From: an uncultured Lachnospiraceae bacterium
GTDB taxonomy: Bacteria; Bacillota; Clostridia; Lachnospirales; Lachnospiraceae
Assembly (NCBI GenBank): GCA_945836565.1
Contig: CAMALN010000039.1
Coordinates: 1 to 10,777 of the forward strand
Direction of reading: 5' to 3'
Length of the DNA: 10,777 bases
The translations under genes were made by a program, and so were the position numbers. Each line of letters starts with the position of its first letter. The stretch's first letter is position 1. Below are positions 1 to 8,108 of this stretch, one piece after another. A model generated the notes under the pieces. The model worked only from the letters and a program-made list of their open reading frames with translations, ran no database searches and was not told where the DNA came from.

Positions 1-506
1 ACATCTATATAAAAACGATACTCCTCCGACCTATTATTATATGTCTTAAGCATCTGCTTATATTCATATTCATCCTTAAAATCCTTATCGCTAAGCTCTA
101 TATATTCTCCATAGCAATCATAAAAATACATATCTCCCTGCATAGCCTTAATATAATTTTGTTCTATATTATATACCTTATTCAATATACTACTGTAAAA
201 AACTGCAAATCCAATTATCAATGCAGCACAGCATATACCGAAGGTCGAAAGCTTAAATCTCTTAGCCTTCTTAACCTTGTTGCTGAGCTTCATAAGCTCA
301 TTATTCAAATCCTTTGAAAAATCCTTAGAAAGCTCCTCATTATTATCAAGCTGTCTGGTTCCAACTATCAATGTATAATATATTTCCAGCTCCTCAGAGC
401 AGTTTGGACAGTTTTTGATATGACGCACAAATTCCACTGCTCTGTCATCAGGCAGCTTTTTATCTATAAAAGCCATAATATTTGATTGTGCTTCAAGACA
501 GGTCAT
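1..506 (-). CDS. Membrane protein with N-terminal zf-HC2 (anti-sigma-type) zinc finger, partial
   Basis: The gene starts at the ATG at 506-504, preceded by a strong GAGGAGG site, and runs off the left edge, giving 168 residues without a stop. The N-terminal half holds a His29-x3-Cys33-x2-Cys36 pattern, the signature of the zinc-binding anti-sigma (ZAS/zf-HC2) family, with an extra Cys3. A Lys-rich stretch (about 73-85) leads into one hydrophobic segment at about 88-108, followed by a Tyr/Asp/Glu/Lys-rich region that should lie outside the cell. In known relatives the cytoplasmic zinc domain holds an ECF sigma factor and the outer domain senses a signal. No sigma factor gene lies upstream here: the preceding gene is ilvC with a terminator in between. 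A partner could lie beyond the left edge. The zinc motif and membrane segment are seen directly; the anti-sigma role is inferred, and some zf-HC2 proteins do other things. Confidence 0.65.
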   Translation of the reverse strand, partial: MTCLEAQSNIMAFIDKKLPDDRAVEFVRHIKNCPNCSEELEIYYTLIVGTRQLDNNEELSKDFSKDLNNELMKLSNKVKKAKRFKLSTFGICCAALIIGFAVFYSSILNKVYNIEQNYIKAMQGDMYFYDCYGEYIELSDKDFKDEYEYKQMLKTYNNRSEEYRFYID

Positions 507-530
507 ATCAAACCCTCCTCATAATATTAG

Positions 531-564
531 AAAAAAGAGAATCCAGCATAACCGGATTCTCTTT
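531..564 (-). terminator. Rho-independent terminator of ilvC
   Basis: A perfect 11-base-pair inverted repeat (534-544 with 554-564) closes a 9-base loop. On the minus strand it is followed by a run of six T residues (the A-run at 531-536, partly within the stem base). It begins about 10 bases after the ilvC stop codon and ends 25-28 bases before the start codon of the next gene, so it should separate the biosynthetic run from the zinc-finger membrane protein gene. Confidence 0.9.
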
Positions 565-574
565 AATGTTTATC

Positions 575-1648
<1,074 letters not shown>

Positions 1649-1663
1649 TAATGACTATCAAAA

Positions 1664-2158
1664 TTAATCATCATACGCAGCATTGCCACGTACAAGTCCG
1701 GTGAGACCTGTTCTCACCATCTCTTCTATCTCAAAGCCATCCAAAAGTGCAATAAAGGCCTCTATCTTATTCACATTTCCTGTAATCTCAATCATTACAG
1801 AATCTGTCGAAACATCTACAACCTTTGCTCTGAATACATCAGTAAGTGATATTATCTGCTGTCTTTGATCAAGACTTGCCTTTACCTTAACTAAAAGAAG
1901 CTCTCTGCATACAGACTCGCCGTCCTTAAGTTCTGTGATAGATATAACATCCTCGAGCTTAACAAGCTGTTTCTTTATCTGGCTTAAGATTCTATCATCT
2001 CCACTCACTGCGACTGTCATACGGGATATCTTGTCATTCTCAGTGACACCCACTGATAAGCTGTCAATATTATAGCCTCTACGGCTAAACATACCCGATA
2101 CTCTGCTTAGTACACCCGAAGTGTTGTCAACCAGCAATGATAAAACCATCTTCTTCAT
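1664..2158 (-). CDS. ilvN: Acetolactate synthase small (regulatory) subunit
   Basis: This is the regulatory subunit that binds the catalytic acetolactate synthase subunit (IlvB) and gives feedback inhibition by branched-chain amino acids. The N-terminal ACT domain (about residues 4-75) contains LLVDNTSGVLSRV and SRRGYNI. Asn12, Gly15 and Asn30 match the valine-site residues Asn11, Gly14 and Asn29 of E. coli IlvH, so feedback control looks intact. The C-terminal small-subunit domain follows (about 80-160). I chose the ATG at 2158 (164 residues): an AAAGGTGG site sits eight bases upstream. A GTG at 2170 would add four residues but lies inside that site. No catalytic subunit gene adjoins it: metH is 52 bases upstream and ilvC 69 bases downstream. 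The family is certain; the ilvN or ilvH symbol is a naming choice. Confidence 0.95.
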   Translation of the reverse strand: MKKMVLSLLVDNTSGVLSRVSGMFSRRGYNIDSLSVGVTENDKISRMTVAVSGDDRILSQIKKQLVKLEDVISITELKDGESVCRELLLVKVKASLDQRQQIISLTDVFRAKVVDVSTDSVMIEITGNVNKIEAFIALLDGFEIEEMVRTGLTGLVRGNAAYDD

Positions 2159-2210
2159 ATATATTTCCACCTTTCGTATATCAAATCACACTAATGCATA
2201 TTTTACCCAT

Positions 2211-4634
2211 TTAAATAACCGATGTCAATAGTTTGTCTACAAGCTTGACCGCTTCATTTGCATCCTTTGAGTATCCGTCAGCACCTATTTCGTCAGCAAA
2301 GCTCTGAGATACCACTGCTCCTCCGATAATTACCTTATACGGAAGCTTATTTGCCTTTACATAATCCACCGTATCCTTCATACGCATCATAGTTGTAGTC
2401 ATAAGTGCTGAGAGTCCTATGATATCAGCCTTATTTTCCTTTGCAGCCTCTATTATCCTGTCTGCAGGCACATCTTTACCAAGGTCTATTACCCTGTATC
2501 CGTAATTTTTAAGCATCAGTACCACTAGATTTTTTCCTATATCGTGTATATCTCCCTCTACGGTGGCCATTACTATAGTTCCTTTATCAGCCTTACCCTG
2601 TTTAACTCCCAAAAGCGGTGTGATATATTCAACAGCCATATCCATAGCAGTTGCTCCCGCTATAAGCTGTGGAAGAAAGTACTTCTTGCTTTCAAAGAGC
2701 TCTCCAACCTTATTTACAGCCGGTATAAGCTCATTATCTATAATATCCTGAGGCTTTTTTCCTCCGTCCAACGCCTTTTTTACATCCTCAATTATAGCTG
2801 TCTTGCGTCCCTTTACCACATCTACATATATATCTGTTCCTACGATATCATCCTTAGTATTCTGCGCAGAAGAAACCGTCTCGGTCTGTGCAACTGCAAC
2901 AACATTCTCTACATATCTGTTATCTGCCCCATTCTTTGCTGTTAAAAGGTCAGATGCAAATGCAGCATTCATAAGCATTGATTGTGCAGGATTACATATC
3001 GCCATAGTAAGTCCGCTTTTTATAGCCATAGTAAGAAATGCTGTATTTACGTTAATTCTTTCAGGCAAACCAAAGGACACATTTGAGAGTCCGCAAATTG
3101 TTGGAAGTCTTAACTCATTTCTACAATATTCTATAGTACTGAGAGTATCGATTGCAGCATTCTTATTGGCTCCGACTGTTGTTACGAGCCCGTCAACTAT
3201 AAGGCTGTCACGCGATACACCCTCCTCATCCGCAATTTTAAGCAATTCATCAAGTATAGCCTTTTTCTCCTCCAGGGATTCCGGAAGACCCTTATCGGAA
3301 AGAGGAAGAAGTATACACATTGCACCATATTTTGCAGCAAGCTTCATAAGCGGCCTGCACTTTGCACTTTCAAGTGAAATTGAATTAATCAAGGCCCTGC
3401 CGGGATATATTTTAAGTGCCTCCTCGATAACATTCACGTGACTTGAATCAATACAAAGAGGCAAATCGGTAACCGAAGTAACCTCATAGATAGCCTTTTT
3501 CATCATCTCAAGCTCATCTATACCATTCATTCCCATATTGATATCAAGTATATCTGCTCCCTTAGCTGTCTGCTCCTCAGCCATTGTCTTCACAAGCTCA
3601 AAGCTTCCTTCTCTAAGCTCGGCCTGTAGCTTTTTCTTACCTGTCGGGTTAATTCTCTCTCCAACCACAAGAAATCTTCCTGTCAAATCTATCGGGCATA
3701 CCCTTGACTCACTTGCTATGGCAGCATGCACCGTACACTCAGGCATAAAGTCCGAATTTCTGACTATTTTCTTAAGAGCCGCAATATGTGCCGGTGTAGT
3801 TCCGCAACAGCCTCCTATTGCACGTATACCCTTTTCAACCAGGCTTCTGCCATAGCCTGCAAATTCCTCCGGTGTCATTGTATATACGGTTTTTCCATCC
3901 ATCAGCTCAGGCATTCCGTTGTTAGGCTTTGCAAATACAGGTATCTTCGCATATGCAAGCATCCTCTCGATAAGCGGAAGCATCTCCCCTGGTCCTGTAG
4001 AGCAGTTAATTCCGACGGCATCCACGCCAAGAGACTGGAGGACAACAACTGCTGCCTCCGGAGTGGAACCGAACAAGGTCTTTCCGTCCTCATTGAAGGT
4101 AAGACTGACCATGATAGGCAGCTCACACACCTCTCTTATCGCAAGTACGGCTGCTCTGGCTTCTGCCAGTGACATCATCGTCTCCACTACGAACAAATCA
4201 ACCCCTGCTTCTGCCAATATACATGCCTGCTCCTTATATACATCTATAAGCTCTTCTATCATCATAGAGCCTATAGGATACATCTGTCTGCCGGTCATAG
4301 TCATGTCTCCGGCTACGTATCCTCTGTGTCCCTCCAGCGCAACTGCCTGCTTAGACAATGCGACAAGCTTTTTGTTTACTGCTTCTATATCCTGGTCCAA
4401 TCCATATTCGGCAAGCTTAATCCTGTTAGCTGTAAATGTAGGAGCAAGGATTATATTGGTGCCGGCTTTTATAAAATCTCTCTGAAGCTTAATAAGCTTA
4501 TTCGGATTATCCAATATCCATTTCTCCGGGCATACGCCAACAGGCATGCCTGCTGCCATCAGATTACTTCCTGTAGCTCCATCCAGAAAAACTACCCTGT
4601 CCTCTAATAATCTCTTAAATAATTCTCTGTTCAT
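2211..4634 (-). CDS. metH: Cobalamin-dependent methionine synthase, three-module form lacking the reactivation domain
   Basis: MetH moves a methyl group from methyltetrahydrofolate to homocysteine through cobalamin, making methionine in the cytoplasm. The 807 residues hold, in order, a homocysteine S-methyltransferase barrel (about 1-290) with zinc ligands Cys211 and Cys276-Cys277 (GGCCGTTP); a pterin-binding barrel (about 320-580) opening with GERINPTG (325-332); and a cobalamin cap plus Rossmann module (about 600-807) with the DxHxxG motif Asp695-His697-Gly700, where His697 is the lower cobalt ligand. The protein ends just after the cobalamin module. Full-length enzymes such as E. coli MetH (about 1,200 residues) continue with an AdoMet-binding reactivation domain that is missing here. 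Start: ATG at 4634, with AAAGGA upstream, 12 bases after the PNP stop. The gap leaves no room for a SAM or cobalamin riboswitch, so expression probably comes from the upstream operon promoter. Confidence 0.97.
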   Translation of the reverse strand: MNRELFKRLLEDRVVFLDGATGSNLMAAGMPVGVCPEKWILDNPNKLIKLQRDFIKAGTNIILAPTFTANRIKLAEYGLDQDIEAVNKKLVALSKQAVALEGHRGYVAGDMTMTGRQMYPIGSMMIEELIDVYKEQACILAEAGVDLFVVETMMSLAEARAAVLAIREVCELPIMVSLTFNEDGKTLFGSTPEAAVVVLQSLGVDAVGINCSTGPGEMLPLIERMLAYAKIPVFAKPNNGMPELMDGKTVYTMTPEEFAGYGRSLVEKGIRAIGGCCGTTPAHIAALKKIVRNSDFMPECTVHAAIASESRVCPIDLTGRFLVVGERINPTGKKKLQAELREGSFELVKTMAEEQTAKGADILDINMGMNGIDELEMMKKAIYEVTSVTDLPLCIDSSHVNVIEEALKIYPGRALINSISLESAKCRPLMKLAAKYGAMCILLPLSDKGLPESLEEKKAILDELLKIADEEGVSRDSLIVDGLVTTVGANKNAAIDTLSTIEYCRNELRLPTICGLSNVSFGLPERINVNTAFLTMAIKSGLTMAICNPAQSMLMNAAFASDLLTAKNGADNRYVENVVAVAQTETVSSAQNTKDDIVGTDIYVDVVKGRKTAIIEDVKKALDGGKKPQDIIDNELIPAVNKVGELFESKKYFLPQLIAGATAMDMAVEYITPLLGVKQGKADKGTIVMATVEGDIHDIGKNLVVLMLKNYGYRVIDLGKDVPADRIIEAAKENKADIIGLSALMTTTMMRMKDTVDYVKANKLPYKVIIGGAVVSQSFADEIGADGYSKDANEAVKLVDKLLTSVI

Positions 4635-4646
4635 CCTTATATTCCT

Positions 4647-5489
4647 TTACTGTCCAAGCTTTAATATTGTATGCCATACCAGCTTCTGAAAGGTCGCCGA
4701 TATCTTATCTGCAATTAATGCAACCTCCTCATGGTTAAGTGCCGTCTTCTGTATTCCTGCTGCCATATTGGTTATACATGATACTCCCATAACCTCCATG
4801 CCCATATGTCTTGCCGTCATAGCCTCGCATGCTGTACTCATACCCACCGCATCTGCTCCGAGCTTTGCGAACATCCTTATTTCAGCGGGTGTCTCATAAT
4901 TCGGTCCTGTAGTTTGAACATAGACTCCCTCCTTCAAATCTATATTATGCTCTGCTGCTGTTTCTCTTAACAGCTTCTGTAGCCTTTTGTCATAAACCTG
5001 CGACATATCAGGAAATCGTGTTCCTAAGCCTTCAAGATTAGGTCCGATAAGAGGCGATTTTACAAATGAAGTAATATGATCGGTAATCATCATAAGCGCT
5101 CCCTGTCCAAATGCTTCATTTATACCACCCGCAGCATTTGTGAGAAATAAAGTATTTGCTCCCATAAGCTTCATAAGCCTAATCGGAAGAACAACCTTAT
5201 CCATGGTATATCCCTCGTAATGATGAACTCTTCCCTTCATTACAATCACTTTGACATTTCCGATTGTGCCACATACAAAGCATCCGCTATGTCCCTTTAC
5301 AGTTGACACAGGCATATGTTTAATATCATCATACCTTATAACCTGCTTATCTTCCAATAATTCAGCAAATCCACCTAAGCCTGACCCCAATACAAGTGCT
5401 ATCTCCGGCTCAAAGTCAGTAATACCTCTCAGGCTTTCATATGCCTCATAAAGTTCTGTTTCAACAATATTTATCTTATCATTACTCAT
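4647..5489 (-). CDS. punA: Purine nucleoside phosphorylase, trimeric (class I) type
   Basis: The enzyme splits (deoxy)inosine and guanosine with phosphate into base and sugar 1-phosphate for purine salvage. Counting from the ATG at 5489 (280 residues), the family motifs are GSGLGG (35-40) and GHSG (66-69) for phosphate binding, RVHHYEGY (87-94), NAAGG (118-122), TGPNYETPAE (about 194-203) with Tyr198-Glu199 matching Phe200-Glu201 of human PNP, GADAVGMST with Met217, and CITN with Asn241 matching human Asn243. The Glu/Asn pair indicates 6-oxopurine preference and speaks against methylthioadenosine phosphorylase. A GTG at 5498 also opens the frame, but the GGAGG at 5504-5500 is one base from it and ten from the ATG, so I chose the ATG. 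It lies 19 bases after the L,D-transpeptidase gene and 12 bases before metH, so co-transcription is likely. Confidence 0.95.
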   Translation of the reverse strand: MSNDKINIVETELYEAYESLRGITDFEPEIALVLGSGLGGFAELLEDKQVIRYDDIKHMPVSTVKGHSGCFVCGTIGNVKVIVMKGRVHHYEGYTMDKVVLPIRLMKLMGANTLFLTNAAGGINEAFGQGALMMITDHITSFVKSPLIGPNLEGLGTRFPDMSQVYDKRLQKLLRETAAEHNIDLKEGVYVQTTGPNYETPAEIRMFAKLGADAVGMSTACEAMTARHMGMEVMGVSCITNMAAGIQKTALNHEEVALIADKISATFQKLVWHTILKLGQ

Positions 5490-5508
5490 ACCTGCCACAC
5501 CTCCGGCA

Positions 5509-7038
5509 CTAATCTATAAATTCAACCTCATCTTCCCAATAACATACTATCGGCGAGCCCTGCTCCACATAAGGATATATAGTAGCTGCCGCATCAAGCG
5601 GAAGATTGATACAGCCATGCGAACCATCTGTCTTGTATATCTCTCCACCAAATTCACTCTTCCAGGTAGCATCATGCATACCTATTCCACCGTTAAACGG
5701 CATCCAATAAGCAACAGGAGTGGAATAACCCGGACCATTTAAAGTAGCATTCTTCTGCTTATATGTAAGCGGATATATACCTCCCGGAGTACTCATGCCC
5801 CAACTCACATTACCTGATACACATGGTGTGTCAAACACCTGCTTGCCATTCTCATATACATAAACATGCTGATTGGTAAGGTCAATCTCGACATAATTAT
5901 AGCCTATGTCATTCATCTCACAATATGTATATCCTTCCCTTTCACAGGTAAATTGCCTGTTAAAATTCTCACCGGTCATAAGCGATTCATACAGCAAAGG
6001 CGCTTCTGCTTCGCCATCCAATACCCATCCGTAATAACCGCCATAGAGCAAAATTGTTTTTCCTGTATGTGTCTTGAATTTTCTCTCGGTATAGCTGGTA
6101 GTATATCTATCTGCAAAATCCATCGCAAAAGCATATACCTTGTCCTGATTTATCTCTACACTTCCATCCTCTGTTATATCAGCCATGCTTGCAAGGTCAC
6201 TTCTGCTGATTTCAACCTCATAGCCCTTAAAATTATATACAAGCTTTTTGGACAGATATTCCTCTATAGCATCCGAGGTCTTCTGTATTATCTCCGAGTC
6301 AGCACATATATCCGCCTTCTTATAATAGCCGGCCTCATACATATCTATACCTTCCCTCATCTCGGATAATGCAGTCTGTATGCCTTCGATTGCGGCGGCT
6401 GTGTCTATTATAGAGCCCTTTGTCTCAGGTACAATATTTACCTCACCATCATACATTGTTACACATGCATCCTTAGGCTCACGCATATTTTCCTGCTTCA
6501 TGCAGTCATATGCCATCACATACTCCTCAAGAGCCGCCGTGTCTACAGTTGTCTTATATGCGACAGTTAAATTATGCGGATTCCATATATTTACTATCCA
6601 TAAGAATGGATTCTGCTTCTTGATAAGTTGCTTCATAGTATATTCGGTATCTATAGTATATACCCCATCTGTAGGAGTTATCTTATACTCTTCATTCACA
6701 AATTTCACATCCAATGAATACTGATTCATATCAGCCTTTATGATGTCATAAGCCGCCTGGGCCCCCTTCATGGACACGTCATAACCATTTAGGGTTGTAG
6801 CGCGACCAAAACACAGACTGTGATATATTACTCCGCCAATATATACAGCAAACAGTACGGCTGCTACCGATACAAGCACGATTTTCCTAACATGCCTTGC
6901 CTTCCTATGCTTTTTAACAGACGAATCAACATATGGCGAAAGATATAAGTCCGAATCCAGTGTAGGTATAGCTGTATCTGCTGCCGCAGCTTCCTCCTTT
7001 GCTTTGTTTATCTCATCAACCTTTTCCTTTTCACTCAT
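5509..7038 (-). CDS. Membrane-anchored L,D-transpeptidase with PG_binding_4 and YkuD domains
   Basis: The protein is predicted to form 3-3 peptide cross-links in peptidoglycan or attach other groups to it, acting outside the membrane. Of its 509 residues, 1-50 form a charged cytoplasmic tail ending in a Lys/Arg/His-rich stretch (42-52), followed by one membrane segment at about 53-75. The region at about 79-330 resembles the PG_binding_4 domains of Clostridia L,D-transpeptidases, including the recurring LNGYDVS-type opening (83-89). The catalytic YkuD domain occupies about 380-505, with His455 and SHGCIN (473-478), Cys476 being the nucleophile; the spacing fits the family signature. Start: ATG at 7038 with AAGGGGAG upstream. 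It follows the metallophosphoesterase by 15 bases and precedes PNP by 19. No cleavable signal peptide is seen, so the protein should remain anchored. The exact cross-link is not shown by the sequence. Confidence 0.93.
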   Translation of the reverse strand: MSEKEKVDEINKAKEEAAAADTAIPTLDSDLYLSPYVDSSVKKHRKARHVRKIVLVSVAAVLFAVYIGGVIYHSLCFGRATTLNGYDVSMKGAQAAYDIIKADMNQYSLDVKFVNEEYKITPTDGVYTIDTEYTMKQLIKKQNPFLWIVNIWNPHNLTVAYKTTVDTAALEEYVMAYDCMKQENMREPKDACVTMYDGEVNIVPETKGSIIDTAAAIEGIQTALSEMREGIDMYEAGYYKKADICADSEIIQKTSDAIEEYLSKKLVYNFKGYEVEISRSDLASMADITEDGSVEINQDKVYAFAMDFADRYTTSYTERKFKTHTGKTILLYGGYYGWVLDGEAEAPLLYESLMTGENFNRQFTCEREGYTYCEMNDIGYNYVEIDLTNQHVYVYENGKQVFDTPCVSGNVSWGMSTPGGIYPLTYKQKNATLNGPGYSTPVAYWMPFNGGIGMHDATWKSEFGGEIYKTDGSHGCINLPLDAAATIYPYVEQGSPIVCYWEDEVEFID

Positions 7039-7053
7039 TTGTTTTGCTCCCCT

Positions 7054-7941
7054 TTATATATTTTCACCCGTTTTTAGAGTAATCTCTAAAAGCTCCGGCT
7101 TATTATTTACACGTATCTTGGGAAAATGTGCTCCCAAGCCACCGGTTATAATCATATATTTATCATCTTTTTTGAATAATCCATAATCATACTTTGGAAA
7201 TATCCTAAGCTTAGGTGATATAACGCCTCCAAGAAAAGGCAGCTTTACTATACCACCATGTATGTGTCCGGATATTACCAGATTCGCTCCCCAGCTTACA
7301 TAATCATCAAAATAATCCGGATTATGTGCCAGCAATATGCTGTAACCTTCCTTTTTTTTCCCCAGCTTCTCCTCCAGATAATCAACCCCCATAGGTATAT
7401 CCTTTATTCTTTTATAAAAGCTCCGTTCAATATCAAGGCCATATATATATATGTTGTCATTTTCCTTCTTAAGCTCGATATGTTTATTCGACAAAAGCTT
7501 GATATCCTTTGGAAGCCTTTCTAAATATCTGTCCCAGTTATCACCGACATTATCATAGCCGTCCATAAGACCCTTTTCATGATTTCCTATACCGTAATAT
7601 ACATCGAAGCAGCCGCACAGCCTTGTAATAAAATCTGCCGTTTTTATATTCGCAGCATAGGCCCTCTGCCTGCAAAGCACCATATCACCGGCAATACACA
7701 CAGCATCCGGAGCAAGCTGGTCTAAAGCTTCAAAAAGCTTTTGATTATCCTCTCCGTATGAGCTGTTATGAAGGTCTCCCAAGACAGCTATCCTATATCC
7801 ATCAAAGGACTTCGGTATATTTATGTCATTAATAGTGTATCTCCTGATTCTAAAGCTTTGAAACTCTCTGTAGCTTTCAATAAAAACCATCAAAATAATA
7901 ACTATAACAACAATTATTATCACTTTTAAAATATCCGCCAT
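7054..7941 (-). CDS. Membrane-anchored calcineurin-like metallophosphoesterase (YkuE/YaeI type)
   Basis: This is a two-metal phosphoesterase with a single N-terminal hydrophobic segment (about 6-22). Counting from the ATG at 7941 (295 residues), the full ligand set is present: GDLH (Asp56, His58), GD (Asp86), GNHE (Asn120, His121), His206 in LLAHNPD, and GHIHGG (His226, His228). Related proteins cleave phosphodiesters or pyrophosphates in lipids or the cell envelope, but the substrate cannot be read from sequence. Start choice: an in-frame ATG at 7974 adds 11 residues. However, an extended -10 promoter at 7987-7995 puts the transcript start near 7980, leaving almost no leader for 7974, while 7941 has purine-rich GGGGA and AGGAG upstream. 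Topology is unclear because the flank after the membrane segment is Arg-rich. It is the first gene of the run and is followed after 15 bases by the L,D-transpeptidase, suggesting an envelope role. Confidence 0.88.
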   Translation of the reverse strand: MADILKVIIIVVIVIILMVFIESYREFQSFRIRRYTINDINIPKSFDGYRIAVLGDLHNSSYGEDNQKLFEALDQLAPDAVCIAGDMVLCRQRAYAANIKTADFITRLCGCFDVYYGIGNHEKGLMDGYDNVGDNWDRYLERLPKDIKLLSNKHIELKKENDNIYIYGLDIERSFYKRIKDIPMGVDYLEEKLGKKKEGYSILLAHNPDYFDDYVSWGANLVISGHIHGGIVKLPFLGGVISPKLRIFPKYDYGLFKKDDKYMIITGGLGAHFPKIRVNNKPELLEITLKTGENI

Positions 7942-7986
7942 ACTCCTATTCCCCAATACACTTCCCAAAAGCATACAGCCTTTTGT

Positions 7987-8015
7987 ATTTTAGCATATTA
8001 TTATATAAAAGGAAA
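7987..8015 (-). promoter_or_regulatory. Candidate promoter of the metallophosphoesterase operon
   Basis: The minus strand reads TGC-TAAAAT (7995-7987), an extended -10 element, with a 17-base spacer to a weak -35 hexamer TTTCCT (8015-8010). The predicted transcript start is near 7980. This is the only convincing minus-strand promoter between asnB and the six-gene run, so it probably drives at least the first four genes. It was found by eye and is unconfirmed. Confidence 0.5.
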
Positions 8016-8024
8016 TTATTTCTT

Positions 8025-8051
8025 GATTATTTAGCTTATTTTGCTTATTTA
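8025..8051. repeat. Three tandem 9-base units beside the asnB promoter
   Basis: The units GATTATTTA (8025-8033), GCTTATTTT (8034-8042) and GCTTATTTA (8043-8051) follow one another without spacing and end directly against the proposed asnB -35 hexamer at 8052. They lie between two divergent promoters. They could be a regulator's repeated binding site or an A/T-rich UP-like element; a chance low-complexity array is also possible. Confidence 0.5.
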
Positions 8052-8081
8052 TTGTCATATTGCTACTTTGCTGAATAATAT
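8052..8081 (+). promoter_or_regulatory. Candidate asnB promoter
   Basis: TTGTCA (8052-8057) matches the -35 consensus at five of six positions and lies 18 bases before TAATAT (8076-8081), a 4/6 match to -10. An overlapping TATAAC at 8079 is an alternative -10 but at a poorer spacing. The transcript would start near 8088, about 20 bases before the asnB ATG. Confidence 0.5.
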
Positions 8082-8108
8082 AACATAAAAGTATAAAATG
8101 AGATAATT

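Noticed and set aside
2159..2210. Possible T-box, attenuator or promoter before ilvN
   Set aside because: The gap is only 52 bases, too short for a T-box, and shows no terminator hairpin or convincing -35/-10 pair.
2803..3441. Plus-strand open frame of 212 codons opposite metH
   Set aside because: It lies wholly inside metH on the other strand, has Ser/Ile-rich composition typical of a reversed reading, no ribosome binding site I could see and no recognisable domain.
3919..4485. Plus-strand open frame of 188 codons opposite metH
   Set aside because: Antisense shadow of the conserved methyltransferase domain, with the same biased composition and no supporting signal.
4635..4646. SAM or cobalamin riboswitch before metH
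   Set aside because: Only 12 bases lie between the PNP stop and the metH start, so no riboswitch can fit there.
4647..5489. Methylthioadenosine phosphorylase as the identity of the PNP-family gene
   Set aside because: It would have fitted methionine salvage beside metH, but the Glu199 and Asn241 pair and the GMST motif match 6-oxopurine PNP.
5490..5498. GTG start for the PNP gene
   Set aside because: It is one base from the GGAGG site, too close for initiation; the ATG at 5489 is spaced normally.
5866..6369. Plus-strand open frame of 167 codons opposite the L,D-transpeptidase gene
   Set aside because: It overlaps a well-supported gene and its hydrophobic Ile/Tyr-rich translation is what complementary A/T-rich codons give.
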